Source: Cellvibrio sp. KY-GH-1 (GTDB lineage: Bacteria; Pseudomonadota; Gammaproteobacteria; Pseudomonadales; Cellvibrionaceae). Taken from it: a DNA stretch of 64,000 bases. The notes beneath the pieces are model-generated. The model was not told the DNA's origin, ran no database searches, and saw nothing but the letters and a program-made list of their open reading frames with translations. Shown one piece after another: positions 25,135 through 33,342 of the stretch. The stretch lies in contig NZ_CP031728.1 in assembly GCF_008806975.1 (NCBI RefSeq), positions 4,877,501 to 4,941,500 on the forward strand. Reading direction: 5' to 3'. The first letter of the stretch is position 1, and each line of letters begins with the position of its first letter. Made by a program: the position numbers and the translations under genes.

Positions 25135-27519
25135 ATGAAAATCGTTAACTCACTTCGCGTATTGGCCATGGGGTTCAGTCTTGCAATCACACCAGTGTTC
25201 GCATTGGAACTGGTGCCACTGCGCGAAGTGCAGTTATTGGATGGTCCGTTTTTACACGCACAAACAACCAACAAAGAATATTTAATGGCATTGGATGCTG
25301 ACAAATTATTGGCTCCGTTTCGCCGCGAAGCAGGGTTGCCCTTTAAGGAAACCTACGGCAACTGGGAATCTACCGGGTTGGATGGCCATATGGGCGGCCA
25401 CTATGTGTCAGCGCTTGCGCTAACCTATGCGTCCACGCGCGACAAAGCCGTATTAAAACGATTGCAGTATGTCATTGCCGAATTAAAAAAATGCCAGGAC
25501 AAATTAGCGACGGGTTATATTGGTGGAATTCCTGACAGCAAAAAAATGTGGGATGAAATTGCAGCGGGCAATATTCGCGCGGATAACTTCTCCACTAACG
25601 AACGCTGGGTCCCCTGGTATAACCTGCATAAGATCTACGCTGGTTTGCGCGATGCCTATCTTTATGCAGGCAGCAAAGACGCAAAAATAATGCTGGTTAA
25701 ATTGTCGGATTGGACGATGACATTAACCAAAAATCTATCGCCCGAGCAAATGCACGCAATGTTGCGCACCGAGCATGGTGGGATGAATGAAATATTTGTC
25801 GATGTGGCGCAAATCACAGGTGATAAAAAATACCTGCAGTTGGCGGAGGCATTTTCACATCAAGCGATTTTGCAACCGCTTGAAAAGCAGCATGATCAAT
25901 TAACTGGTCTGCATGCCAACACCCAGATTCCCAAAGTTATTGGCTTTAAACGCTATGCCGATGCGACTAAAAACCCCGAGTGGAATAGGGCGGCTGAATT
26001 TTTTTGGCGGACAGTCGTGGATAAACGCTCGGTCGCCATAGGTGGTAATAGCGTAAAAGAGCACTTTCACGACCAGCAAGATTTCTCCTCCATGGTGAAT
26101 GAAGTGGAAGGGCCGGAAACTTGTAATACCTACAATATGCTGAAGCTAACGGAATTGTTGTATTTGTCCGCCGCCGCTAACCAAAAAAACCAAACGCAAT
26201 ACACGGATTACTACGAGCGCGCACTCTACAACCATATTTTATCGTCACAAAATCCGACCACTGGCGGCTTTGTCTATTTCACCCCTATGCGCCCCAATCA
26301 CTACCGGGTGTATTCGCAAGTGGATAAAGGTATGTGGTGTTGTGTCGGTTCCGGTTTGGAGAGTCAATCCAAGTACGCGGAATTTATTTACGCGCGCGAT
26401 GCCAGCAATAAAGTGCCCGCTGTCTATGTAAACTTGTTTATCCCATCTACTATGGAGTGGAAAAAAAAGGGCATCGCCCTTACGCAGCGCACACAATTTC
26501 CTGATGAGGAGGCTGTGCATATCCAGATTGAAAAATCTGCGCATTTCACCTTAAACCTGCGCTACCCCTCCTGGGTAAAAGCGGGTGCTCTGAAAGTCCG
26601 CATCAATGGAGTGTTGCAAGACCTGCAACAGGATTCGAGCGCCTATATCACGCTGGAGCGTCGTTGGAAAAAAGGTGACACTGTGGAGTTTAATTTGCCC
26701 ATGCAGACCCGATTGGAGCAAATGCCCGGCGGTGCGAACTATTATGCAGTGTTGCACGGCCCGATAGTTCTGGCAGCCAAAACCCAGCCCTTTGCGAATG
26801 AGTCATTGAATTATTTTTCCGATGATTCGCGCATGGGGCATATCGCGCAGGGGAAAATGTGCCCGATGGAAGCTGCACCTTTTTTGTTGGGTAATACGCA
26901 GGAGTTTATCCAAAAATTAAAACCTGTTGTCGGCAAGCCGCTGACATTCGATGCATCGGGCTTAATTAACGGCGTGCAAATGGCGCATGTGGAACTGATT
27001 CCATTTTTTCGTTTGCATGAATCCCGCTACACCATTTACTGGCCTTACACCACCGCTGCTGAAGTGGAAAAAGCGCGCGCTAAAGCAGCGGCAGACGAAA
27101 ACACACGTTTGCAATTACAGGCCAATACCATCGATCAGGTAGCGCCCGGTGAACAACAACCGGAATCGGATCATTTTTATAAAGGCGAGCAAAGTGAAAC
27201 CGGGTTATACAACGGCCGTCATTGGCGCCATACCCGCGCCTGGTTTAGCTACGAATTAACCGATAAAAACCAGGAAGCAAAATTTTTGCACATCACCTAC
27301 GCCGGTGTGGATTCAGGCCGGAGCTTTGCTATTTATCTCAATGATGAGTTGATTGCAGAAATAAAATCAACGGGTAAAGCAGAAGAATTTTTCACCGAAT
27401 CCTACGCAATTCCTGCGCAGCTGGTAAGAAAATCCCACGGCAAACTGCGTGTAAAATTTGTGGCAACTCGCGGTTCCATTGCAGGCGGGATATATGGAGT
27501 GAGGTTAATGCGAAAGTAG
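25135..27519 (+). CDS. GH127/GH146-type beta-L-arabinofuranosidase
   Basis: A 794-residue secreted (alpha/alpha)6-barrel enzyme (former DUF1680). Signal peptide about residues 1-23. GNWESTGLDGHMGGHY near residue 76 and the zinc-cysteine set are visible: Glu309, Cys330 in GPETCNTY, Cys402-Cys403 in WCCVGSG. In Bifidobacterium HypBA1 the equivalent residues bind zinc and one Cys is the nucleophile, so this enzyme should be active and retaining. Large size and pectin context favour GH146-like enzymes acting on rhamnogalacturonan-I arabinan rather than on hydroxyproline arabinosides. It shares a transcript with the preceding GH43. No terminator was seen before the next gene. Confidence 0.9.
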   Translation: MKIVNSLRVLAMGFSLAITPVFALELVPLREVQLLDGPFLHAQTTNKEYLMALDADKLLAPFRREAGLPFKETYGNWESTGLDGHMGGHYVSALALTYASTRDKAVLKRLQYVIAELKKCQDKLATGYIGGIPDSKKMWDEIAAGNIRADNFSTNERWVPWYNLHKIYAGLRDAYLYAGSKDAKIMLVKLSDWTMTLTKNLSPEQMHAMLRTEHGGMNEIFVDVAQITGDKKYLQLAEAFSHQAILQPLEKQHDQLTGLHANTQIPKVIGFKRYADATKNPEWNRAAEFFWRTVVDKRSVAIGGNSVKEHFHDQQDFSSMVNEVEGPETCNTYNMLKLTELLYLSAAANQKNQTQYTDYYERALYNHILSSQNPTTGGFVYFTPMRPNHYRVYSQVDKGMWCCVGSGLESQSKYAEFIYARDASNKVPAVYVNLFIPSTMEWKKKGIALTQRTQFPDEEAVHIQIEKSAHFTLNLRYPSWVKAGALKVRINGVLQDLQQDSSAYITLERRWKKGDTVEFNLPMQTRLEQMPGGANYYAVLHGPIVLAAKTQPFANESLNYFSDDSRMGHIAQGKMCPMEAAPFLLGNTQEFIQKLKPVVGKPLTFDASGLINGVQMAHVELIPFFRLHESRYTIYWPYTTAAEVEKARAKAAADENTRLQLQANTIDQVAPGEQQPESDHFYKGEQSETGLYNGRHWRHTRAWFSYELTDKNQEAKFLHITYAGVDSGRSFAIYLNDELIAEIKSTGKAEEFFTESYAIPAQLVRKSHGKLRVKFVATRGSIAGGIYGVRLMRK

Positions 27520-27728
27520 GTTTACAGGGCGAGCGTCCCGTTGCCGTTAAGCGCTCGCTGGATCAGGACCTGTTAGCCTTGGAAAAAAGATTTTACTAGT
27601 CTTCCTGCAGTTTTAACTAAAAAGCGCGATATTTTTCCTGGTGTATTTCCATTGGGAGGGGATCTTTTTGCGCTTGATTTTTAATTGCGAGACATAACAG
27701 CTCGATAATCATAAATAGGAGTGGAGAG

Positions 27729-30080
27729 ATGAGAACGAAGAAAACAAGGTTGACCGGCTTGCGTAGGTTAGCGGCATCCCTGGCGATGTTGACGCTATCG
27801 ACCCAGGCACAGATTCTAGCGCCTACGACACCAGATTTTATCAATACATCGGTACATGACCCATCGGTCATTAAAGTGGGTAGCGAATACTATGTATTTG
27901 GTTCGCATTTAGCCGCCGCTAAATCGCCGGATTTACTCAAGTGGTATTCCATTGCCGACGGCGTGAGTGCAACTAACCCGCTGTTCAATAATGTACTGAC
28001 GGAATTGGCAGAAACGTTTACCTGGGCGCAAAGTAATACACTCTGGGCGGCGGATGTAATCCAACTCGGTGACGGTAAATTTTATATGTACTACAACGCC
28101 TGCAAAGGCGATTCACCGCGCTCGGCCTTGGGCATTGCCGTGGCTGATAAAGTAGACGGCCCTTATCTAAATCAAGGCATTATTTTGAAATCTGGTATGT
28201 GGGGTTTGGCGAGTGAAGATGGAACCGTATACGACGCGCGCAAGCACCCCAACGCAGTAGACCCGGATACTTTTTATGATGCATCGGGCAAGTTGTGGAT
28301 GGTTTACGGCTCCTACTCCGGTGGCATTTTTATATTGCAATTGGATGCTGCAACCGGAAAACCGCTACCAGGCCAGGGTTACGGCAAGCGTTTAATTGGC
28401 GGGAATCACAGCCGCATTGAAGGCGCTTATGTGCTCTATAGCCCGCAATCAAATTACTACTACCTGTTTATGTCCTTCGGCGGCCTGGATGCAGCGGGTG
28501 GTTACAATATTCGTGTAGCGCGCTCATTAAATCCGGACGGCCCTTATCTGGATGCGCAAGGCAACGATATGGTGAACGTAAAAGCCAATGCGTCTTTACC
28601 TATTTTTGATGATGCGTCTATTGCGCCTTTTGGCGTGAAGCTTATGGGCAACTTTTTATTTGAACGCAAACTGGGCGAGAGCGGCACAGGTATAGGTACA
28701 GGCTATGTATCGCCCGGGCATAATTCGGCGTACTACGATGCAGCGAGTGGAAAGCATTTTATTATTTTCCACTCACGTTTCCCGGCACGCGGTGAGGCAC
28801 ATGAAATCCGGGCACATCAATTATTGATCAATGCGGATGGTTGGCCTTTGATTACGCCTTATCGCTATGCCAATGAATCTTTGGCAACGGTGCGGCGTGA
28901 ATTTATTGCGGGCGATTTCTTATTGGTTAATCACGGTAAGGACATTTCCTCCGCAATTAAAAAATCGCAACTAATCAGCTTGAATACTACGGGCACTATT
29001 ACGGGTGCCGTTACTGGTAGTTGGATTCTGGTGGGCGACAACCAGATTGAAATCAATATTGATGGTGTACCGACTTTTAAAGGTGTATTGCTTAATCAAT
29101 GGGACGAAACAGCCAAAGCCTATGTATTGACATTCACGGCATTGTCGAATCAGGGTGTGGCAATTTTCGGCAGCAAGTTGGCGAAGAAAACCGATGCGCA
29201 AATTGTTGCGGCGATAAAAACTGAATTAAGTCTTGGGGATACTTCCGCGATAACGTCTGATTTGTCGTTGCCGGTTGAAGCAACGCGCAACGCAACCATT
29301 AGCTGGGTTTCGTCGAACACGGCAATTGTTAGTCACTCCGGTGTGGTAAAGCGCCCGCTCAATGGCGCAGGTGACGCGTTAATTACCTTGACGGCAACGA
29401 TCAAGAAAGGCGCTGCGACAACGACAAAAAGTTTTACGCTGGTGGTGCGTGAAGAGTCGGCGGGCGGTTTAATTGCACACTATGCATTCAATAATAATTT
29501 AAATGATTCAACCGGTGTGTTAGCGGCAGGCACAGTTAGCGGCAATTTAATCGGCGCTGCTGGCGGTAGTATCAGTTATGTTCCCGGTGTGGCTGGCGCG
29601 GCGGCGTTATTTAACGGCAGCAGCGGCGTGCGATTGCCCAATGGCATTATCACAAAAAATACCTACACAGTATCGCTCTGGTTGAACCCGGATCAACTTA
29701 CCGCCTTCAGCACGACTTTTTTCGGCGCGCGCGACGGCAACGCCTGGGTGAGTTTATTGCCTATGGGGCATGGCTGGGTGAGTGGCAATTCCATGCTCTG
29801 GTCAGGTACTGCCTGGTATGACGCCGGTTTGGGTATGAATATTCCCGTGGGGCAATGGACGCATATGGCATTTACCGTTAATAATGGCACGGTCAATGTG
29901 TATGTGAATGGAAGCAAAAAATTCAGCGGCGTGAATTTCCCGAATGTATTTACCACCAATAGCGGAGTTTTCTCGCTGGGGGTTAACTGGTGGGACACAC
30001 CTTACAAAGGTTTGATGGATGAGTTGCGCATCTACGAAACCGCATTGACCGATGCCCAGGTGCAAACCCTGGCCCAGTAA
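27729..30080 (+). CDS. Secreted GH43 endo-arabinanase with Ig-like and LamG domains
   Basis: A 783-residue paralogue of the lipoprotein at 13814, but with a signal peptide lacking a lipobox (cleavage near TQA-Q), so probably released. GH43 propeller about 38-390: Asp44 in VHDPS, Asp178 in NAVDPD, Glu231 in RIEGAY. Then a barrel domain (about 395-485), one atrophied bacterial-Ig-like domain (about 490-575) and one LamG (about 580-783) with FNGSSGVRLPNG and MDELRIYE. The second Ig-LamG pair of the paralogue is missing. AGGAG precedes the ATG. Inferred role: endo-cleavage of arabinan backbone to oligosaccharides for the TonB receptors. Confidence 0.9.
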   Translation: MRTKKTRLTGLRRLAASLAMLTLSTQAQILAPTTPDFINTSVHDPSVIKVGSEYYVFGSHLAAAKSPDLLKWYSIADGVSATNPLFNNVLTELAETFTWAQSNTLWAADVIQLGDGKFYMYYNACKGDSPRSALGIAVADKVDGPYLNQGIILKSGMWGLASEDGTVYDARKHPNAVDPDTFYDASGKLWMVYGSYSGGIFILQLDAATGKPLPGQGYGKRLIGGNHSRIEGAYVLYSPQSNYYYLFMSFGGLDAAGGYNIRVARSLNPDGPYLDAQGNDMVNVKANASLPIFDDASIAPFGVKLMGNFLFERKLGESGTGIGTGYVSPGHNSAYYDAASGKHFIIFHSRFPARGEAHEIRAHQLLINADGWPLITPYRYANESLATVRREFIAGDFLLVNHGKDISSAIKKSQLISLNTTGTITGAVTGSWILVGDNQIEINIDGVPTFKGVLLNQWDETAKAYVLTFTALSNQGVAIFGSKLAKKTDAQIVAAIKTELSLGDTSAITSDLSLPVEATRNATISWVSSNTAIVSHSGVVKRPLNGAGDALITLTATIKKGAATTTKSFTLVVREESAGGLIAHYAFNNNLNDSTGVLAAGTVSGNLIGAAGGSISYVPGVAGAAALFNGSSGVRLPNGIITKNTYTVSLWLNPDQLTAFSTTFFGARDGNAWVSLLPMGHGWVSGNSMLWSGTAWYDAGLGMNIPVGQWTHMAFTVNNGTVNVYVNGSKKFSGVNFPNVFTTNSGVFSLGVNWWDTPYKGLMDELRIYETALTDAQVQTLAQ

Positions 30081-30114
30081 TCGGCAAAAAATATCTCCTT
30101 AACGGGTGCTACTT

Positions 30115-30131
30115 AATGTGGTGCCCACATT
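30115..30131 (+). repeat. Small perfect inverted repeat
   Basis: AATGTGG (30115-30121) and CCACATT (30125-30131) with a 3-base spacer, between the GH43-LamG gene and the PEP-CTERM gene. No T-run follows, so it may be an operator-like site rather than a terminator. Confidence 0.4.
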
Positions 30132-30157
30132 GATTTGGCTGATTAATGGAGTCAGTA

Positions 30158-30754
30158 ATGAAAAAAATAATTGTGGGTTTGTGTTTATCCTTGTGTGCCA
30201 GCTTTTCCTCTGCCGCTGTTATTTCGTTTGATGATTTATCGGGCAACCCGGCCGATACCATCGGTGATGCTTACGAGGGCTTTAATTGGGGTTTAATGGC
30301 GAGCGTTAGCAATGTCGAATTTCCCGGTAGTGGTTTTGAACAGGGTGTTGTTTCGGGTGATAAGGCGGCATTCAATCAATTTGGCATGGATGCAAGTATT
30401 GCCCTTGCCGCTGGCGGCACCTTTGATTTTATCGGCGCGTTTTTTACCGCTGCCTGGATCGGTGATTATTTTCATGAATTAAGTTTTGAAGGTTATCTGG
30501 ATGGTGCCTTGCTCTATTCAACAAGCTCCGCGTTCGCGATAACCGATACTACCGCCAGTTGGATTCAACTCGATTGGGCGGGAATAGACCAGCTGAATAT
30601 TTATAGTAACCTTGCCGGTTGGGATCAATGGGTGATGGACGATTTCACAGTGGATATTCACGCAGTGAGTGTGCCTGAGTCATCATCGTTAGTATTGTTG
30701 CTGATGGGGGTGTTAAGTCTGTTTTTTGCGCGTGCTAGGGTCAACCTTCAATAG
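30158..30754 (+). CDS. PEP-CTERM sorting-signal protein
   Basis: A 198-residue exported protein. ATG 30158 has GGAG 6 bases before it and gives a signal peptide (cleavage SSA-A); an ATG at 30146 encloses that ribosome site. The body has no recognised catalytic domain. The C-terminus VPESSSLVLLLMGVLSLFFARAR has the V-P-E-S/P motif, hydrophobic helix and basic tail of exosortase-dependent PEP-CTERM proteins. In this family such proteins are processed by EpsH/exosortase and often link to exopolysaccharide. No exosortase gene is in the window. A strong terminator follows. Confidence 0.8.
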   Translation: MKKIIVGLCLSLCASFSSAAVISFDDLSGNPADTIGDAYEGFNWGLMASVSNVEFPGSGFEQGVVSGDKAAFNQFGMDASIALAAGGTFDFIGAFFTAAWIGDYFHELSFEGYLDGALLYSTSSAFAITDTTASWIQLDWAGIDQLNIYSNLAGWDQWVMDDFTVDIHAVSVPESSSLVLLLMGVLSLFFARARVNLQ

Positions 30755-30766
30755 AAGTCCGTAAGA

Positions 30767-30815
30767 AACTAATCGCTCAGCGGAATTAACATTTGCGCGA
30801 GCGATTAGTTGTTTT
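30767..30815 (+). terminator. Rho-independent terminator
   Basis: Perfect 12-base stem AACTAATCGCTC (30767-30778) / GAGCGATTAGTT (30799-30810), followed by GTTTTT. It lies between the PEP-CTERM gene and the convergent TetR gene. Confidence 0.85.
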
Positions 30816-30903
30816 TATTCCTGCCGATGATTTTCTCCGCATTGTTTCGCGTTGGTATTTCTCCCGGCCGATTGGTGCGATAATAGTAAGATACCTATTA
30901 TTG

Positions 30904-31470
30904 TTACCGCTCTGATATTTGAATTGCCCATCGGTGCGCACCGGCCAGCAGCTCTTTGGAAAGTTTGGGGTCATTTAAGCTTCGGGCAATCATGACACTA
31001 CCAGCTAACAGGCTCATTAGTGCGAGCGCGTCCTGTGAGCTTTTCTGATTTTTTGTTCGGCTGATCGCCGTTGCAATTTCCCTTATTTGTTCTGTATAGA
31101 TGGCCTTCGTATCATCGCTGGCGCGAGCCACATCAACCGACAGGGCCGGAACTGCGCACCCGCAGGCAACGTCTTCCACATGGGCCCCACCCAGGTAAAA
31201 ATTAATTAATTCCTGTGCCCAGTCCTCGCCATTGTTTTCAATAATGCTGTTGATTGTCGCGGCGTAGTCGTGCATTCCTTTACTAACAACCGCCTGAAAT
31301 GCTTGATCTTTTGATGCAAAGTGACCGTAAAATGCCCCGGATGTAAGCCCCGCGCGTTCCGCCAGCGCGTTGATTCCCAGCCCGCCATACCCCTGCTCCT
31401 TAAAGCCTTCACTCGCTGCCTTAACAATGGTGTCCTTCACTTTATTCATATGGTCCTGTGAAGCGCGCAT
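30904..31470 (-). CDS. TetR-family transcriptional regulator
   Basis: A 188-residue protein with a classical TetR N-terminal helix-turn-helix (about residues 10-56): VKDTIVKAASEGF, then INALAERAGLTSGAFYGHFASKDQ. The C-terminal ligand domain contains Cys-rich VEDVACGCAVPAL, which could sense electrophiles or oxidants, as in some NemR-like members. It is divergent from a tautomerase gene, with three GATC-centred palindromes in the shared gap. The likely model is a local repressor of itself and the tautomerase; the effector is unknown. Confidence 0.88.
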   Translation of the reverse strand: MRASQDHMNKVKDTIVKAASEGFKEQGYGGLGINALAERAGLTSGAFYGHFASKDQAFQAVVSKGMHDYAATINSIIENNGEDWAQELINFYLGGAHVEDVACGCAVPALSVDVARASDDTKAIYTEQIREIATAISRTKNQKSSQDALALMSLLAGSVMIARSLNDPKLSKELLAGAHRWAIQISER

Positions 31471-31491
31471 ATTACTTACCTTGGCTAATAA

Positions 31492-31561
31492 ATAATGATC
31501 ATTATATTTAGATTGACAAAAATAGCGATCACTATTTATATTTATGGATAGTGATCAATAT
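31492..31561. promoter_or_regulatory. Triple GATC-centred operator cluster (TetR/tautomerase divergent promoter)
   Basis: Three 14-base sites with the form ATANYGATCRNTAT: ATAATGATCATTAT at 31492-31505 (perfect palindrome), ATAGCGATCACTAT at 31522-31535, ATAGTGATCAATAT at 31548-31561. Start-to-start spacing is 30 and 26 bases. They occupy the gap between divergent tetR and tautomerase genes, the classic position of TetR operators. Confidence 0.72.
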
Positions 31562-31614
31562 TTATAATTTCGATGATCGCTGCCCCAACAATTTATTTAA
31601 AGGATATTTATAAA

Positions 31615-32034
31615 ATGCCTGTTCAAATTATTGCAACTGAAGGAGTTATCGCTCGCCATCGTACAGCTGAGTTACATTGTGAGATAGTCGAGCTGTTTTT
31701 GTCTTTGCATGGGCTTAGCGGAAATAGGTTTATGCAGCCGAATGTAATAGGCGAGGTTGTTTTTGTTGATCCCGATCTGAGCTTTGCGAATAAAGCGTCT
31801 GCCAAAATTGTGGTTGTGGAGTTACGAGTTCCGTCCTTTGCGTTTCCAGATCAGCAAATTAAAAATGAATTTGTCGCTCAGGCGACCCGGTTAGTGATCG
31901 CGGCGGCGGAAGGGCGACTGGCGGCAGAGCAGGTGTGGGTTAATGCCGTTTTTGCAGTTGATGGGCTCTGGGGAATTGGCGGAAAGGCTTATTCGAATGA
32001 TCAGCTATTGGAGGAAATTTCTGCCGCGGGTTAA
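31615..32034 (+). CDS. Tautomerase-family protein
   Basis: A 139-residue cytoplasmic protein beginning Met-Pro; after Met removal the N-terminal proline would be the catalytic base of 4-oxalocrotonate tautomerase/MIF-type enzymes. Two beta-alpha-beta-like halves fit a fused tautomerase. ATG 31615 is chosen because AAAGGA precedes it and it exposes the proline; an upstream ATG at 31573 would bury it. Substrate unknown. Divergent from tetR with three shared palindromes, so probably induced by the TetR ligand. Confidence 0.72.
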   Translation: MPVQIIATEGVIARHRTAELHCEIVELFLSLHGLSGNRFMQPNVIGEVVFVDPDLSFANKASAKIVVVELRVPSFAFPDQQIKNEFVAQATRLVIAAAEGRLAAEQVWVNAVFAVDGLWGIGGKAYSNDQLLEEISAAG

Positions 32035-32039
32035 TAAAT

Positions 32040-32081
32040 GCGCTCTGGTTACCGTATTTCGTGGTCTTGCAACCAGGGCGC
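32040..32081. repeat. Inverted repeat between convergent genes
   Basis: GCGCTCTGGTT (32040-32050) and AACCAGGGCGC (32071-32081) pair at 10 of 11 positions with a 20-base loop. It lies between the tautomerase and the convergent arabinanase gene and could slow transcription from both sides, but lacks a T-run. Confidence 0.45.
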
Positions 32082-32142
32082 TAATTGCTTTGTGTGGGCG
32101 TTTATTTCGCGAAGAAATAGCTATGAGAAAACTAGATTCCCG

Positions 32143-33204
32143 TTATTTCAAACGATTACTTTGATAAGAATCCAATTCCTTTTCATTCACCAGCGGCCAA
32201 CCTTCTTTATCCCAGTGAATGTTTAATATTTTTAGTTTTTGTAAATAGTTATCGGCCGTTTCGTAAGCGTGCAACACTAAATAATCTTTGCCGTCCCACG
32301 TGTACGCGCTGTTGTGGCCAAGTCCGACCCAGTTTTTATTGCCTCTAATTAATAAGCTGCCGCCGCCGTCATTCATATCTTTTCCGGCGCGATCAACATA
32401 GGGGCCGGTTACGCTTTTGGAGCGACCAACTACCAGATGATAAGTCGAGTTGGCACCTTTGCAGCACAATCCCCAGGAGGCGAACAAATAATAGTATTCG
32501 CCCTTTTTCAGAATAAACGGGGCTTCAATTTCACCGGGGCCAGCGTTGCTGTTTGCACTTGCGGGCACCTGGTCGCGTTTGGCAATGCTATGCCACTCTT
32601 GTGGTTCAGCAGGCCGCGTCCAATCCGCGTTTAATTTGAAAACTTTTAATCCACTCCAAAAGGAGCCGAAACTCATCCAGGCTTGGCCTTTTTCATCCAC
32701 AATTACCGCCGGGTCAATGGCATTCCATGCATCGCGATTGGGTACTGATTGCAGCACTATGCCTTTGTCTTCCCAGCGGTAGTCGGGCGATGTTGGATCG
32801 AGTGTTTTGTTAACGGTGACTCCAATTGCCGAGGTGTTTTTGCCAAAGGCAGAGACGGAGTAATACAAATAAAACAGGTTGTTGTGCTGGATGATATCCG
32901 GCGCCCACAGGTGCCCATTAAAACCTGGTGCGACTGATTTGGCCCAAACTGGCTCAGTGGCAAAGGCGCGATCCGACAATCGCCAGTTCACCTGATCTTT
33001 GGAGCTGTAAATGGTAATGCCCGGGCCGGTACTGAAGAGGTACCAGGTATCGCCTTCGCGCGTCATTACCGGGTCGTGTACATCCACTTGTTTGGCATTA
33101 ACCAGTCCGGCAAGGCAGAGCAGGGCACTGGTGCCCAGCAGTTTCAGTGCTTTGGTAATGATTTTGCGCCCACTCTCGGCGCGGGCAGGGTTGATTGACG
33201 GCAT
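32143..33204 (-). CDS. arbA: Arabinan endo/exo-1,5-alpha-L-arabinosidase (Arb43A orthologue)
   Basis: A 353-residue secreted single-domain GH43 with a signal peptide ending VNA-K. From memory it aligns through the catalytic domain with Cellvibrio japonicus Arb43A; catalytic Asp38, Asp158 and Glu221 of that enzyme correspond to Asp44, Asp164 and Glu227 here, a constant +6 offset. Characterised Arb43A processively releases arabinotriose from linear alpha-1,5-arabinan. The start has GAGAGA 5 bases upstream. It is divergent from the GH43 lipoprotein at 33343; an operator-like site at 33235 lies between. The region differing most from Arb43A is just before Glu227 (ASANSNAGPG). Confidence 0.93.
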   Translation of the reverse strand: MPSINPARAESGRKIITKALKLLGTSALLCLAGLVNAKQVDVHDPVMTREGDTWYLFSTGPGITIYSSKDQVNWRLSDRAFATEPVWAKSVAPGFNGHLWAPDIIQHNNLFYLYYSVSAFGKNTSAIGVTVNKTLDPTSPDYRWEDKGIVLQSVPNRDAWNAIDPAVIVDEKGQAWMSFGSFWSGLKVFKLNADWTRPAEPQEWHSIAKRDQVPASANSNAGPGEIEAPFILKKGEYYYLFASWGLCCKGANSTYHLVVGRSKSVTGPYVDRAGKDMNDGGGSLLIRGNKNWVGLGHNSAYTWDGKDYLVLHAYETADNYLQKLKILNIHWDKEGWPLVNEKELDSYQSNRLK

Positions 33205-33234
33205 TTTTATCTCTCTTGGTCTAATTCTCTGAAT

Positions 33235-33245
33235 ATGTAATATAA
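33235..33245. promoter_or_regulatory. Degenerate operator ATGT-AAT-ATAA in a divergent promoter
   Basis: Nine of eleven positions match TTGT-N3-ACAA and it merges with a TATAATATTA stretch, as at 1366 and 36376. It lies between arbA (minus) and the GH43 lipoprotein gene (plus), so one site could serve both. Confidence 0.42.
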
Positions 33246-33342
33246 TATTAAACTTTAAATAATAACAGTTAACCCCTGTTAAGTGGCCCGTTGCGATAGT
33301 GCGCTTACGCTGGCTGGAGACTGGACAGGAATGGGGGAATTT

